Shown here piece by piece: positions 36,981-44,893 of a DNA stretch of 64,000 nucleotides (the first letter of the stretch is position 1; each line of letters starts with the position of its first letter). Made by a program: the position numbers and the translations under genes. The stretch is from positions 1 through 64,000 of the forward strand of contig JAFXQB010000013.1 of the NCBI GenBank assembly GCA_017527435.1. The letters are read 5' to 3'. The notes under the pieces were generated by a model that did no database searches, was not told the origin of the DNA, and saw only the letters and a list, made by a program, of their open reading frames with translations. This DNA is from Salinivirgaceae bacterium (GTDB lineage: Bacteria; Bacteroidota; Bacteroidia; Bacteroidales; SZUA-534).

Positions 36981-39900
36981 TTATTCTTGTTCTTGAATTG
37001 TGTTTTCTTCGGCCGGTGTTTCGGTATTTTCTTCTGAATCAGAAGGTTCAGCCGATTCATTGGTCGGTTCGGCAGCGGGTTCTTCAGCGGCAGGCTCTTC
37101 AGCCGGTTCGCTTACGGGCTCTGCGGCTTCAGGTTCAACCTCGGTGGTTGACGCCGGTTCTTCAATCACAGCTTCCTCCACCTGCGGCGCACTCTCCTGC
37201 CCGTTTTGCGGCTCTGGCGCGTAGGTTGCGCCCGATTCGGTTGTCGGCGCTTCCGTCTGCTGCGGCTCTGCGGGTTTGCCGCTATCGCTTGTATCAGCGT
37301 TGCCGTCAGCACTATTGTTTGTGTCTTCGTTATCGTTATAGTAATTGTTTTCGTTGTCGTTACCACCGCTCATATCAATTGTTACTTCAACTTCCTGTTT
37401 CGAGTTGTCGTCAATGAATTTCTCGCTCTCCTCGTCAACAATCAGCTTCAGTTTGGCGTTGGCTTCGGCCACAATGCCGTCAGAGTCGTCGCCGTAGTTG
37501 TCGATGACGCTCTGCAGGTTGGCTTTGGCCTGGAAACGGTCGTTGCGGCTCATACAGATGTCGGACAGCAGGAAGAACGATTTTGCAATCCAATAAATAT
37601 GCGGCGTGCCCGAACCGATAAGGTTGTTAATCTCATCCTCCGACTTCTGCAACTCGTTCTGCTCAAACAACATACGAGCAACCATATACTGTGCCTCGGC
37701 ACCCTCGCGGCTGTTCATATCCTGCGCAAGAATGCGGAACTGTGTGATGGCCGGGTCCAATTGGTTTGTCTGATAGTAACTTACGGCCATAATGTGGCGT
37801 GCGGTGCGCACCTGCTCGTCCGAAACCTTGTCGGTTATGAGCAGTTTGCGTGCCGACTCAAGCGCGTTGTTGAAGTTGCTGTCGGCAAAGGCTGTTTTCA
37901 TCTGCCCCTCGCGCGCAATCATCAAGTTCGACTTCACTTCGGCGTTGTCTTCCAACTGTTTATAAAGTGCGTATGCCTGTTTGTAATCCTTGTCGTTCTC
38001 GGCCAAAGTGGCTGACGAGAGCAGCGCTGCCTCGGTGAAGGTGTTTTTCTGCTTCTCGGCCACGGCTATGAAGTCGGCTTTGGCCTCGCTGTTCTTGTGC
38101 AGTTTCAGGTTGCAGTCGCCACGGTAGTAGGTCGCGTTAAGCGAGAAACGGCCGCCCGGGAACTTGTCCAAATAACTGTCGAACAAGCCGGCTGCTTCGG
38201 TCCAATTGCCTGACATATAGACTTTTTCGGCCGATGCGTAGGTAAGCGAGTCACGCTCGTTCTGGTCGATGTTGCCAAGGTTGCCCTTGCTCTGAACGTA
38301 GTCGAAGTAGTCGTCAACCTTGTTCATATCAACATAGACGTTCTTCAGGGCGAACAGCGCCTCGTCGGCTTCCGATGAGCCCGGGTACTTCTCAATCACG
38401 TTTTTGAAGTTATCGATTGCCAAATAGTTCTGACCATCAGCATAGTAAAGCAAGCCCGTTTGAAGCATTGATTTAACCACATACGAACTGTTTGGATAGT
38501 TTTTGGCCAACAGACGAAAATCGCTGATTGCCAACTGTGTGGAATCGAGAATCGTGTAGGCGCGGCCTCGCTCGAATAGTGCGTCGGCGGCGTATTTCGA
38601 TTTCGGGTATCGCGCAAGCAAATCGCTCATTGCCAAAATCTTACCGTGAAGATTCTTGTCAAGTCCCATTGCAAAACCCTTCTGGAAAAGCGCGTATTCG
38701 GCATCGAACTTGTCAAGGTCGGCGGCCATTCCGTAGAACATCACGGCATCGTTGAACTTCGATGTCACAAAGTAGCAGTCGCCAATGCGGATGTAGCTGT
38801 CGGCAAGCTTTGCTGTGTCGGCTTCGGCGGGTTTTTCAACGTATTTGCGGAACCAATCGGCCGACTTGGTGTACTCCTTGGTCTTGAAATAGCAGTAGCC
38901 GATGTTGTAGTAGCACGTTTTGTACTCGGGCATTGTGTAGGCGCCGGGCGTTGTGAGCAGCTGGTTGTAGGCGTCGGCGGCATCGTGGTAGCGCTCCTGG
39001 CGGTAGAGAGCCTCGGCTTTCCAATAACTTGCCAAAGCGCGAATCTCCTTGTCGTACGCTTTAAGCGATATGGCCTGGTTGAACGCTTCCACCGACTCGT
39101 CGAACTTCAGGTTGTTGAAGAGCTCAAGGCCGCGGAAATAGGCCACGCGCTGCCACGCCGACTGCATCTCGGCCGTCTTGTTCTCGATTTTGGCCAACGA
39201 TTCGAGCGCCGCCTGATAGTTTTTCGACGACAGGTAGGCCTTCACCAAATAGCCGTAGGCCTCGTCGCGGTGAATCGATTTGGGGTATTTCTCCAAATAT
39301 TTGTTAAAGGCGCGCACCGTCTCGTTAAACGGCGAGTACGACAGCTCATACGACAGTTTGGCGTAGTTGAGCAGCGCCTGCTCCTGAATGCGAGCGTTGA
39401 AATCGTATTTTGCCGCAGCCTCAAAAGCCATTCGGGCCTGCTCCTTCTGCTCAATCTTCATATTCGCGTAAGCGATGTGGAAATAGGCGTTCTGCGTGAG
39501 CGCGTCGTCAAGGTTCGTCACGTTCGACATTGTGCTAACCGTCTTCTCAAACTCGCCGGTCTTGAAATAAGCGTAGCCCAACTGGTAGATGTCCTCGCGG
39601 GTGTAGTTGCTGGCGTTGCTCTTGTAGGTCTCAAGATAAGGCACCGCCTCGGCGTAGAGCTCTTTGTTGTAGAGCGCCTCACCCACTATGCGCGACATTT
39701 CGGCCTGGCGCTTGGCGTCGCCCTGGTCGAGCAGCTCTTTGCCCAACTCAAGCACCTTGTCGTCTTTCCCCTGAAGGAAGTAAATCTGCACCCTGTAGTA
39801 CGGCACGATGGGCGCGAAAGCCGGGTCGTTATCGATTTTGGCAAAATTGTTGAGCGCCGTCTCATAATTCTTATTGGTGTAGGCCAAATGCGCGTAGAAA

Positions 39901-40448
39901 TAGATGGCCGGCGCCGAATATTTGTTGTTCTTGTCAATCAGCTCGTAGAACATTTTCTGCGCCTTCTCGGTCTGCCCAAGCTTGAAGTAGCTGTAGCCCT
40001 TCTTGAAGTAGAGCTCGGCCTGCTGGTCGCGGTTCAGGTGCTGCTTCCACACCTTGTCAAAGTACTCGATGGCCTCGCGATAGTGGTTCACGCGGTATTG
40101 GTAGCGGCCCATTTCGAAGTAAGCCGTGCGCGTGCGCGGACTCTCGGGATAGTCGCTGATGAACTTGCCGATGCGGTACTCCGCGTCGTTGTTGAAGAGC
40201 TCAAGGGCGCAAAGCGCGGCGTAGTATTCGGCGTCGGCCTTAATGTCGGCAAACTCGTTGCCGTAGCGCGCCACCACCCGCTCAAAGAACTCCTGTGCCT
40301 GCGAATAATGCTGCTTGCTGAACAAATCGACGCCTACGCGGTAATCGTAGTCCTCGTCGTTATAGATTATCGATTTCTGTGCCGAAGCACTTAAAGCCGT
40401 TAGTGAGATAACAGCCGCCAAACATTTGGCTAATAATTTTCTACGCAT
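36981..40448 (-). CDS. Giant periplasmic TPR protein with acidic Glu/Pro/Ala-rich tail
   Basis: The ATG at 40448 gives a signal peptide (LLAKCLAAVISLTALSASAQ); the in-frame start at 40577 adds 43 improbable residues. About 1000 residues are consecutive TPR/Sel1-like helical pairs (for example YSQAQEFFERVVARYGNEFA, YREAIEYFDKVWKQHLNRDQ), similar to YbgF/BamD-type scaffold repeats. The last about 140 residues are disordered: Asn/Asp-rich (NDNENNYYNDNEDTNN) then repeats of EPAxEEPA. Known relatives are annotated only as tetratricopeptide proteins. Presumed scaffold for an outer-membrane machine with the barrel encoded downstream. Confidence 0.88.
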   Translation of the reverse strand: MRRKLLAKCLAAVISLTALSASAQKSIIYNDEDYDYRVGVDLFSKQHYSQAQEFFERVVARYGNEFADIKADAEYYAALCALELFNNDAEYRIGKFISDYPESPRTRTAYFEMGRYQYRVNHYREAIEYFDKVWKQHLNRDQQAELYFKKGYSYFKLGQTEKAQKMFYELIDKNNKYSAPAIYFYAHLAYTNKNYETALNNFAKIDNDPAFAPIVPYYRVQIYFLQGKDDKVLELGKELLDQGDAKRQAEMSRIVGEALYNKELYAEAVPYLETYKSNASNYTREDIYQLGYAYFKTGEFEKTVSTMSNVTNLDDALTQNAYFHIAYANMKIEQKEQARMAFEAAAKYDFNARIQEQALLNYAKLSYELSYSPFNETVRAFNKYLEKYPKSIHRDEAYGYLVKAYLSSKNYQAALESLAKIENKTAEMQSAWQRVAYFRGLELFNNLKFDESVEAFNQAISLKAYDKEIRALASYWKAEALYRQERYHDAADAYNQLLTTPGAYTMPEYKTCYYNIGYCYFKTKEYTKSADWFRKYVEKPAEADTAKLADSYIRIGDCYFVTSKFNDAVMFYGMAADLDKFDAEYALFQKGFAMGLDKNLHGKILAMSDLLARYPKSKYAADALFERGRAYTILDSTQLAISDFRLLAKNYPNSSYVVKSMLQTGLLYYADGQNYLAIDNFKNVIEKYPGSSEADEALFALKNVYVDMNKVDDYFDYVQSKGNLGNIDQNERDSLTYASAEKVYMSGNWTEAAGLFDSYLDKFPGGRFSLNATYYRGDCNLKLHKNSEAKADFIAVAEKQKNTFTEAALLSSATLAENDKDYKQAYALYKQLEDNAEVKSNLMIAREGQMKTAFADSNFNNALESARKLLITDKVSDEQVRTARHIMAVSYYQTNQLDPAITQFRILAQDMNSREGAEAQYMVARMLFEQNELQKSEDEINNLIGSGTPHIYWIAKSFFLLSDICMSRNDRFQAKANLQSVIDNYGDDSDGIVAEANAKLKLIVDEESEKFIDDNSKQEVEVTIDMSGGNDNENNYYNDNEDTNNSADGNADTSDSGKPAEPQQTEAPTTESGATYAPEPQNGQESAPQVEEAVIEEPASTTEVEPEAAEPVSEPAEEPAAEEPAAEPTNESAEPSDSEENTETPAEENTIQEQE

Positions 40449-40760
40449 AAAAGAATGAACTAAATGGGAACGCTTCCGCTCCCCGTTTCTATTCCAATTT
40501 TCAGCCGAACCGGTGCCGTTTTCCGCCCAAATCCGACTCTTTTTATCCGAAACAAATAAAATCGTTTTCAGCCACACGCAATTTGCGCGACGAAGGTTTT
40601 AATTAACAAGTGAGTGTTTATTTATTGGCGGGCGGGAAAATGAACGAAGATGACGCAGATTGAAGGGATTTATGGGATTTTTCGCATAGATTACACAGAT
40701 TTTCATAGACAAATATCTTCTGCGTAAGCCAAACCTATAGGTCACCGGAAGAATATTGCC

Positions 40761-40799
40761 AAAAAAAATCCTTGTTATTGATTAACAAGGATTTTTTTA
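40761..40799. terminator. Bidirectional-looking terminator after the MACPF gene
   Basis: TCCTTGTTA (40769-40777) pairs with TAACAAGGA (40783-40791) with flanking A7 and T7 runs. It is 25 nt past the stop of the gene ending at 40824. Confidence 0.88.
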
Positions 40800-40823
40800 A
40801 TACGTATTTATACTTTAGTTTAT

Positions 40824-42398
40824 TTAGTCTTCCAAACCTATCTTTACTTCAACTTTCTCTCCGATGGATGATATTACTGCGTTTCGATAATTTACAGTTT
40901 CATAAAATGTATATCCGCTTTTTTGAACAGCTTTAACTTGATATGTTCCAACATTAAGTTGCAAATCTAGTTTGCCGTAGCCGTTGACAACACCCTTAAA
41001 TTCGTTATTCAAATATATATTAAATGGGTCACCTGACTGATTCACAACTGACAATAATCCCAATTGTGGTATTGTGCTTGCCCATTCTACTGCAAATTCC
41101 GTTATTTTGTCAAATATTGACATAAATAGTTCGCCAACTTCTTCTTCTTCAGCCGAATAATCTATAATGTTTGCAGGATCATTAACATCATTGGCTACAT
41201 TACTGAATAATTCATATTGCTTCTTCAATTTTGGAATAAGTGCGTTTGATTTTTCAATCACTTTTTTCCATTCTGGTGTAAGTCCACCTATTTTTGCATC
41301 TAAATCATCATGATTGAATATCAGAGCACCTTGTTGTGAAATCTCCTTTACAATCACACCTATCATGTGGTCTGGATTTGTCGCAGGATTTGTATTAACA
41401 GCATCTTGGGCCATATTTATCAACATACATAATGCCAAGTAATCTTCGTTTATTTCGCCCAGTTTCTTTTCTTTCTCTAAATTCCAATTAATTCCTTTAC
41501 AACCATAAAGCGAGAAATCTGTTAGAAAATATCGAGAGACAAGTGCATCTGCTTCATTTTGGCAATCTTTCAATTGTTGTTTCACGAATCCAATTACAGC
41601 ATCAATTAAGTCACCATCGGCTTTCGAAAGTTTTTGTATAGCGTCTGCCCAACTATCGGTGTTAAGATGAGGACCTTCAACATCGACAACTACGCTGAAG
41701 CCACTTTCCCTGAAGTTTTTATTTTGTTCTTCTTTGTTTTCAACCTTAAATCCACCGGAAACCGAACCTAACGCCCCTTCCATACTGGCAACCATTTCAT
41801 CTATGTTTTGCTCTTTTTTTTCTGATTGGTTACGTATTAATTCTACTGTAACCTTTGATGTTTTTCCTATGCCCGAGACAAAATGAGTACCATAACGAGT
41901 TTTAAATTCATCGTACTTTCCTTCATTCAATAACGCTTTTGCTTCTGGTGTAAACTCAGGTTCGTCAGGATAGAAATAATTACCGAAATCGACAGTTGCA
42001 ATAAAAACAAGTCGCTCGGTTTTCTGCATAGATTCTTTTAACGATTGTGATGCCTGTGATGCCCCGACGGAAAAAGTATTTAAGAATGAAACGCTTTCAG
42101 ATGCATTCGTACTTTTCAATTGCTGATACTCCTGTTCATTTTTGGTATAGAATACTTCAACATGTGTTTTTACACCTGCTGTACCTTGTTTTTTTAGTAA
42201 GCTGGCGTCACGCGAACTGCTAGTAAAACATTGCCGTGTTGTCATAAATGGGTCGGAGATGTTTATACTTTTGCCAGGTTCAATTGCGGCCTGCTGGCCG
42301 TTTAATTTGAACATTGACGCATCATAACTACTTCTTCCTTGTGCCCATGAGCCAAATGCCACACTCATAAAGGCCATACATGCAATTGCTTTTTTCAT
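40824..42398 (-). CDS. Secreted MACPF (membrane-attack-complex/perforin) domain protein
   Basis: 524 residues with a type I signal peptide (MKKAIACMAFMSVAFGSWAQ). Residues 162-173 match the full MACPF signature Y-x6-[FY]-G-T-H-[FY] (Tyr162, then YGTHF at 169-173), followed by helix/strand regions expected of the perforin fold (two helical clusters near 105-130 and 190-265). The C-terminal about 70 residues (FNIYLNNEFKGVVNGYGKLD onward) look like a PEGA-type beta domain. MACPF proteins form pores; some Bacteroides members (BSAPs) kill related strains. No lipobox is present. Much richer in A+T than flanking genes. Upstream lies a small HTH gene; terminator downstream. Confidence 0.85.
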   Translation of the reverse strand: MKKAIACMAFMSVAFGSWAQGRSSYDASMFKLNGQQAAIEPGKSINISDPFMTTRQCFTSSSRDASLLKKQGTAGVKTHVEVFYTKNEQEYQQLKSTNASESVSFLNTFSVGASQASQSLKESMQKTERLVFIATVDFGNYFYPDEPEFTPEAKALLNEGKYDEFKTRYGTHFVSGIGKTSKVTVELIRNQSEKKEQNIDEMVASMEGALGSVSGGFKVENKEEQNKNFRESGFSVVVDVEGPHLNTDSWADAIQKLSKADGDLIDAVIGFVKQQLKDCQNEADALVSRYFLTDFSLYGCKGINWNLEKEKKLGEINEDYLALCMLINMAQDAVNTNPATNPDHMIGVIVKEISQQGALIFNHDDLDAKIGGLTPEWKKVIEKSNALIPKLKKQYELFSNVANDVNDPANIIDYSAEEEEVGELFMSIFDKITEFAVEWASTIPQLGLLSVVNQSGDPFNIYLNNEFKGVVNGYGKLDLQLNVGTYQVKAVQKSGYTFYETVNYRNAVISSIGEKVEVKIGLED

Positions 42399-42532
42399 TA
42401 TTAAATATTTTAAAACTAAAAATTTACGAGATTCAGATTATTCGGCTTTCCATATTCATAAATTGCATCGCTCAGTAGGTGCCATGCTTATTGCAATTAT
42501 AAAAACAAACAACCAATAAGAGCCTTAACCAC

Positions 42533-42573
42533 GATGCCCTAAACGGGCATCAAATGCCGCCAATTTGGGCATC
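42533..42573. promoter_or_regulatory. Inverted repeat with third half-site between HTH and MACPF genes
   Basis: GATGCCC (42533-42539) and GGGCATC (42545-42551) form an inverted repeat; a further GGGCATC lies at 42567-42573. It is 135 bp upstream of the MACPF ATG and immediately after the HTH gene. It may be an operator for that regulator, or a weak hairpin; there is no T-run. Confidence 0.45.
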
Positions 42574-42782
42574 TATAGCAACTCGGAATAAACCTTAAAA
42601 AAATCACGCTGAAGGGCTATCGAAATTTGAAGCAATTGGTAAGTGTCGATAACTTCCTTTTTGAATATTTTGCTAATTGTACGCGAATTGCACGATAACT
42701 GCTGCGCCAACCAAATATTGGTACGTCCTTGCCGATGCATTTCAGCGCGTATCAGTTCTCCTATGTGGGGTAATCCATTCAT
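42573..42782 (-). CDS. Small XRE-like helix-turn-helix protein
   Basis: From ATG 42782, 69 residues (the longer frame from 42845 adds an unlikely start). The pattern HIGELIRAEMHRQGRTNIWL, LAQQLSCNSRTISKIFKKE, then ISIALQRDFFKVYSELL is a compact single HTH domain like the short Cro/XRE-type regulators common in Bacteroides. Position directly upstream of the MACPF gene on the same strand suggests it regulates that gene, an inference only. Confidence 0.75.
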   Translation of the reverse strand: MNGLPHIGELIRAEMHRQGRTNIWLAQQLSCNSRTISKIFKKEVIDTYQLLQISIALQRDFFKVYSELL

Positions 42783-43164
42783 CAGTTGTTGTAAAATGAA
42801 CCTCAGCCCAATCCCCCAGCAGCCAAAAAGAAAGGCGTTTGCCATTTCGTTTTTTCGCTTACTATTCGCTGCGGGCTGGACTTCCCTTTGACACTAATAA
42901 GCACGAAACGGCTCACGCCATTGGCGTGAACCTCTCGCTTGCTTATCCTCGTGTCTAAGAAATTGTCCAGATTTCAGCGAAAAGAATAAGAGCGTAAGAC
43001 TCTTAATGTTAATATTTTAAATCAAATTCTTTTCTTTACTTAATTCATTAATGTTTTATACAAATCAAATCCGCCCCATTAACACTTGGTTCGGACTTGC
43101 ACAAACTTACAAAAGATTCTCAAATTGTGTTAAGATTTCGGATTCGCCAAAGATAATAAGGTCA
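42783..43164. other. Gene-free region with structured palindromic element
   Basis: 382 bp between the HTH gene and the four-helix-bundle gene. It contains the 66-nt imperfect hairpin at 42890-42955, a small hairpin TAAGAG/CTCTTA near 42986-43005 and AT-rich sequence with no convincing ORF or TAnnTTTG promoter. Confidence 0.6.
42890..42955. repeat. 66-nt multi-stem palindromic element
   Basis: Nested stems: GACAC/GTGTC (42890-42894 with 42951-42955), ATAAGCA/TGCTTAT (42897-42903 with 42940-42946), CGA/TCG, and a terminal TCACGCC-ATT-GGCGTGA hairpin (42913-42929). No T-run follows on either strand, so it is not a simple terminator. It could be an RNA structure, an extragenic repeat or a recombination site. 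Confidence 0.65.
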
Positions 43165-43917
43165 TCACTCCATCTTTCTTGTCCCATTGCATTCAGGATA
43201 GCCCGAGCAACTCCAAAACTCCTTGCCTGCATTCACACCTTTTTTCGCAACACGGCGAATCATCGGTTTGCCGCATTTTGGGCAAGCGGGCGCATCGGCC
43301 TTAATGCTTTGCTCTGTGCGGTACGCAAGTCTTTCGGCGGTCAGGCCTTCGGTAAACCCGCCTTCTTCTCGGAATGATTCAAGAAGATTGTTTATCAGGT
43401 TGTTAAGTATCAGAATAAGACGGTTGCAGAGTATCAACAAGCAGCGAGCTTCTGTAATCGAATCGTTTGAGCAAAGCCACGTATCGAATTTGTGTTTCTG
43501 CGCCAATATGTGTATGCTGCTATAATACTGAACGTCATCTTTATAGGTGGGTTTATCCAACAAAACGGCATTCACCTTCCTGCATTCTTTCGATTTAACC
43601 GACCACGGCAATTGCTCGTTCTGCAACAGCCAATTCAGATAATCGTTAGCCAACTCGGCAAGGCTTGCGCGGGCAACATCGGTGAGTTTCATCTCCGTCT
43701 CTTTCGATGTTGAATGTCGAGAGTTGCCTTCTGCAATGTTTGTTGGCACAGAACGTGCCGCTTGCGTCATTTGGTCATATTGGCGGCCACAAGGGTCGTT
43801 TGTGCGGTTCAAATAGCGTTTGCAGAAATTTTGCGTCGCAAGTTGAACGATGTTGGCCATCACCCACGCGTCAAGCCAAAAATAACCGAAGTTGCGGATT
43901 TGCATTTGCTTTGGCAT
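43165..43917 (-). CDS. Four-helix-bundle protein with C-terminal C4 zinc finger
   Basis: 250 residues. The first about 120 residues resemble the S23/four-helix-bundle family (QYDQMTQAARSVPTNIAEGN; SLAELANDYLNWLLQNEQLP), relatives of intervening-sequence proteins and of the Avd accessory proteins of diversity-generating retroelements. A middle segment follows, then a topoisomerase-type zinc finger with CPKCGKPM and FWSCSGYPEC. This suffix version is known in Bacteroidota but its job is not. No reverse transcriptase is nearby. Nucleic-acid binding is a reasonable inference. Confidence 0.78.
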   Translation of the reverse strand: MPKQMQIRNFGYFWLDAWVMANIVQLATQNFCKRYLNRTNDPCGRQYDQMTQAARSVPTNIAEGNSRHSTSKETEMKLTDVARASLAELANDYLNWLLQNEQLPWSVKSKECRKVNAVLLDKPTYKDDVQYYSSIHILAQKHKFDTWLCSNDSITEARCLLILCNRLILILNNLINNLLESFREEGGFTEGLTAERLAYRTEQSIKADAPACPKCGKPMIRRVAKKGVNAGKEFWSCSGYPECNGTRKME

Positions 43918-43949
43918 TGTATTTTAGTTTTTTACGGTTGCTAAAATAG

Positions 43950-43999
43950 TTTTTTTTCGATATAGCGCAATTGCGAAATAACGCTATATCGAAAAAAAA
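43950..43999. repeat. Long perfect inverted repeat between divergent genes
   Basis: T8-CGATATAGCG (43950-43967) and CGCTATATCG-A8 (43982-43999) form an 18-bp stem with a 14-nt loop containing GCAATTGC. It resembles a terminator but lies upstream of genes on both sides (starts at 43917 reverse and 44163 forward), 33 bp from the four-helix-bundle ATG. Confidence 0.75.
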
Positions 44000-44086
44000 A
44001 ACGACACAACCTTCCCCCGTCTCATATTAACATCCAAATGTTTATTAAATAAAACACTACCCGCATTATTGAAAAACACTAAATAA

Positions 44087-44094
44087 TACTTTTG
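44087..44094 (+). promoter_or_regulatory. Possible promoter -7 box of the ftsE-like gene
   Basis: TACTTTTG matches TAnnTTTG, 68 nt before the ATG at 44163. The nearest TTG is only 15 bp upstream, shorter than usual. Confidence 0.5.
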
Positions 44095-44162
44095 ATGCGG
44101 TATGAAAGGCCTCGTTTGGGGTGCAATCGCATAATCAAATCGAAACATAAAAAAGTGACACG

Positions 44163-44876
44163 ATGGACACAATGGACACCAAAATTCAACTGACCGACGC
44201 AACTATCGCGCAGCCTGACAACGTGATTCTCACCAACATAAACCTGAAAATCGACAGCGGTGAGTTGGTTTACCTTATCGGCCGCACGGGAAGCGGCAAG
44301 AGCAGTCTGCTCAAAACGCTCTACGCCGACCTTCCGCTCGCAAAGGGCAGCGGCACCGTGGCGGGCTTCCAACTCGAGAGCCTGCGCCGCAAGCAAATCC
44401 CCTACCTGCGCCGCAAGTTGGGCATTGTGTTTCAGGACTTTCAACTGCTAACCGACCGCAACGTGCACGAGAATCTGCTTTTTGTGCTCAAGGCCACGGG
44501 TTGGAAGAACAAAATCGAGATTGAGAACCGCATTCAGGACGTGCTGAACAAGGTTGGGCTGTCGCAGAAGGGCTACAAGATGCCCAACGAACTGTCGGGC
44601 GGCGAACAGCAGCGTGTGGTGATTGCGCGCGCTCTGCTCAACAACCCCGAAATCATTCTGGCCGACGAGCCCACTGGCAATCTCGACCCCGAAACGTCGC
44701 GCGGCATTCTGACGCTGCTCACCGAAATCAGCCACAACGGCCGCGCTGTGCTCATTGCCACGCACGATTACTCGATGATTAAGGAATTCCCCGGCCGCAT
44801 TATCAAGTGCGAAAACGAGACGCTTATCGAACTGAAAAACGATGAAGTGTTCGATTTTAGCGATATTGAGAAGTAA
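44163..44876 (+). CDS. ftsE: FtsE-like ABC transporter ATP-binding protein
   Basis: 237 residues with Walker A GRTGSGKSS, Q-loop VFQDFQLL, signature ELSGGEQQRVVIARALL, Walker B ILADEPTGNLDPETS and switch His in IATHDY. The sequence fits FtsE (with FtsX it controls peptidoglycan hydrolases at division), including LRRKLGIVFQDFQLLTDRNV. No FtsX-like permease is adjacent; the next gene is nnr, 17 bp away. Related lipoprotein-export ATPases (LolD) are the alternative. Confidence 0.8.
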   Translation: MDTMDTKIQLTDATIAQPDNVILTNINLKIDSGELVYLIGRTGSGKSSLLKTLYADLPLAKGSGTVAGFQLESLRRKQIPYLRRKLGIVFQDFQLLTDRNVHENLLFVLKATGWKNKIEIENRIQDVLNKVGLSQKGYKMPNELSGGEQQRVVIARALLNNPEIILADEPTGNLDPETSRGILTLLTEISHNGRAVLIATHDYSMIKEFPGRIIKCENETLIELKNDEVFDFSDIEK

Positions 44877-44893
44877 TTGATATTCAATAAATA

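Noticed and set aside
38646..40394. Long forward-strand ORF of 582 codons
   Set aside because: It is antisense to the giant TPR gene, whose frame has consistent TPR repeats and a signal peptide.
42552..42576. 15-codon mini-ORF starting right after the HTH gene stop (reverse strand)
   Set aside because: It coincides with the GGGCATC repeats and has no independent support as a coding sequence.
42890..42955. Integron attC site
   Set aside because: The required GTTRRRY/RYYYAAC core pair is not present at the ends of the palindrome.
42783..43164. Retron or diversity-generating retroelement RNA next to the four-helix-bundle gene
   Set aside because: No reverse transcriptase gene and no template/variable repeat pair is present in the window; the palindrome alone is not enough.
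43984..44202. Reverse-strand 72-codon ORF
   Set aside because: It overlaps the promoter and start of the ftsE-like gene, and its composition is unlike a protein.
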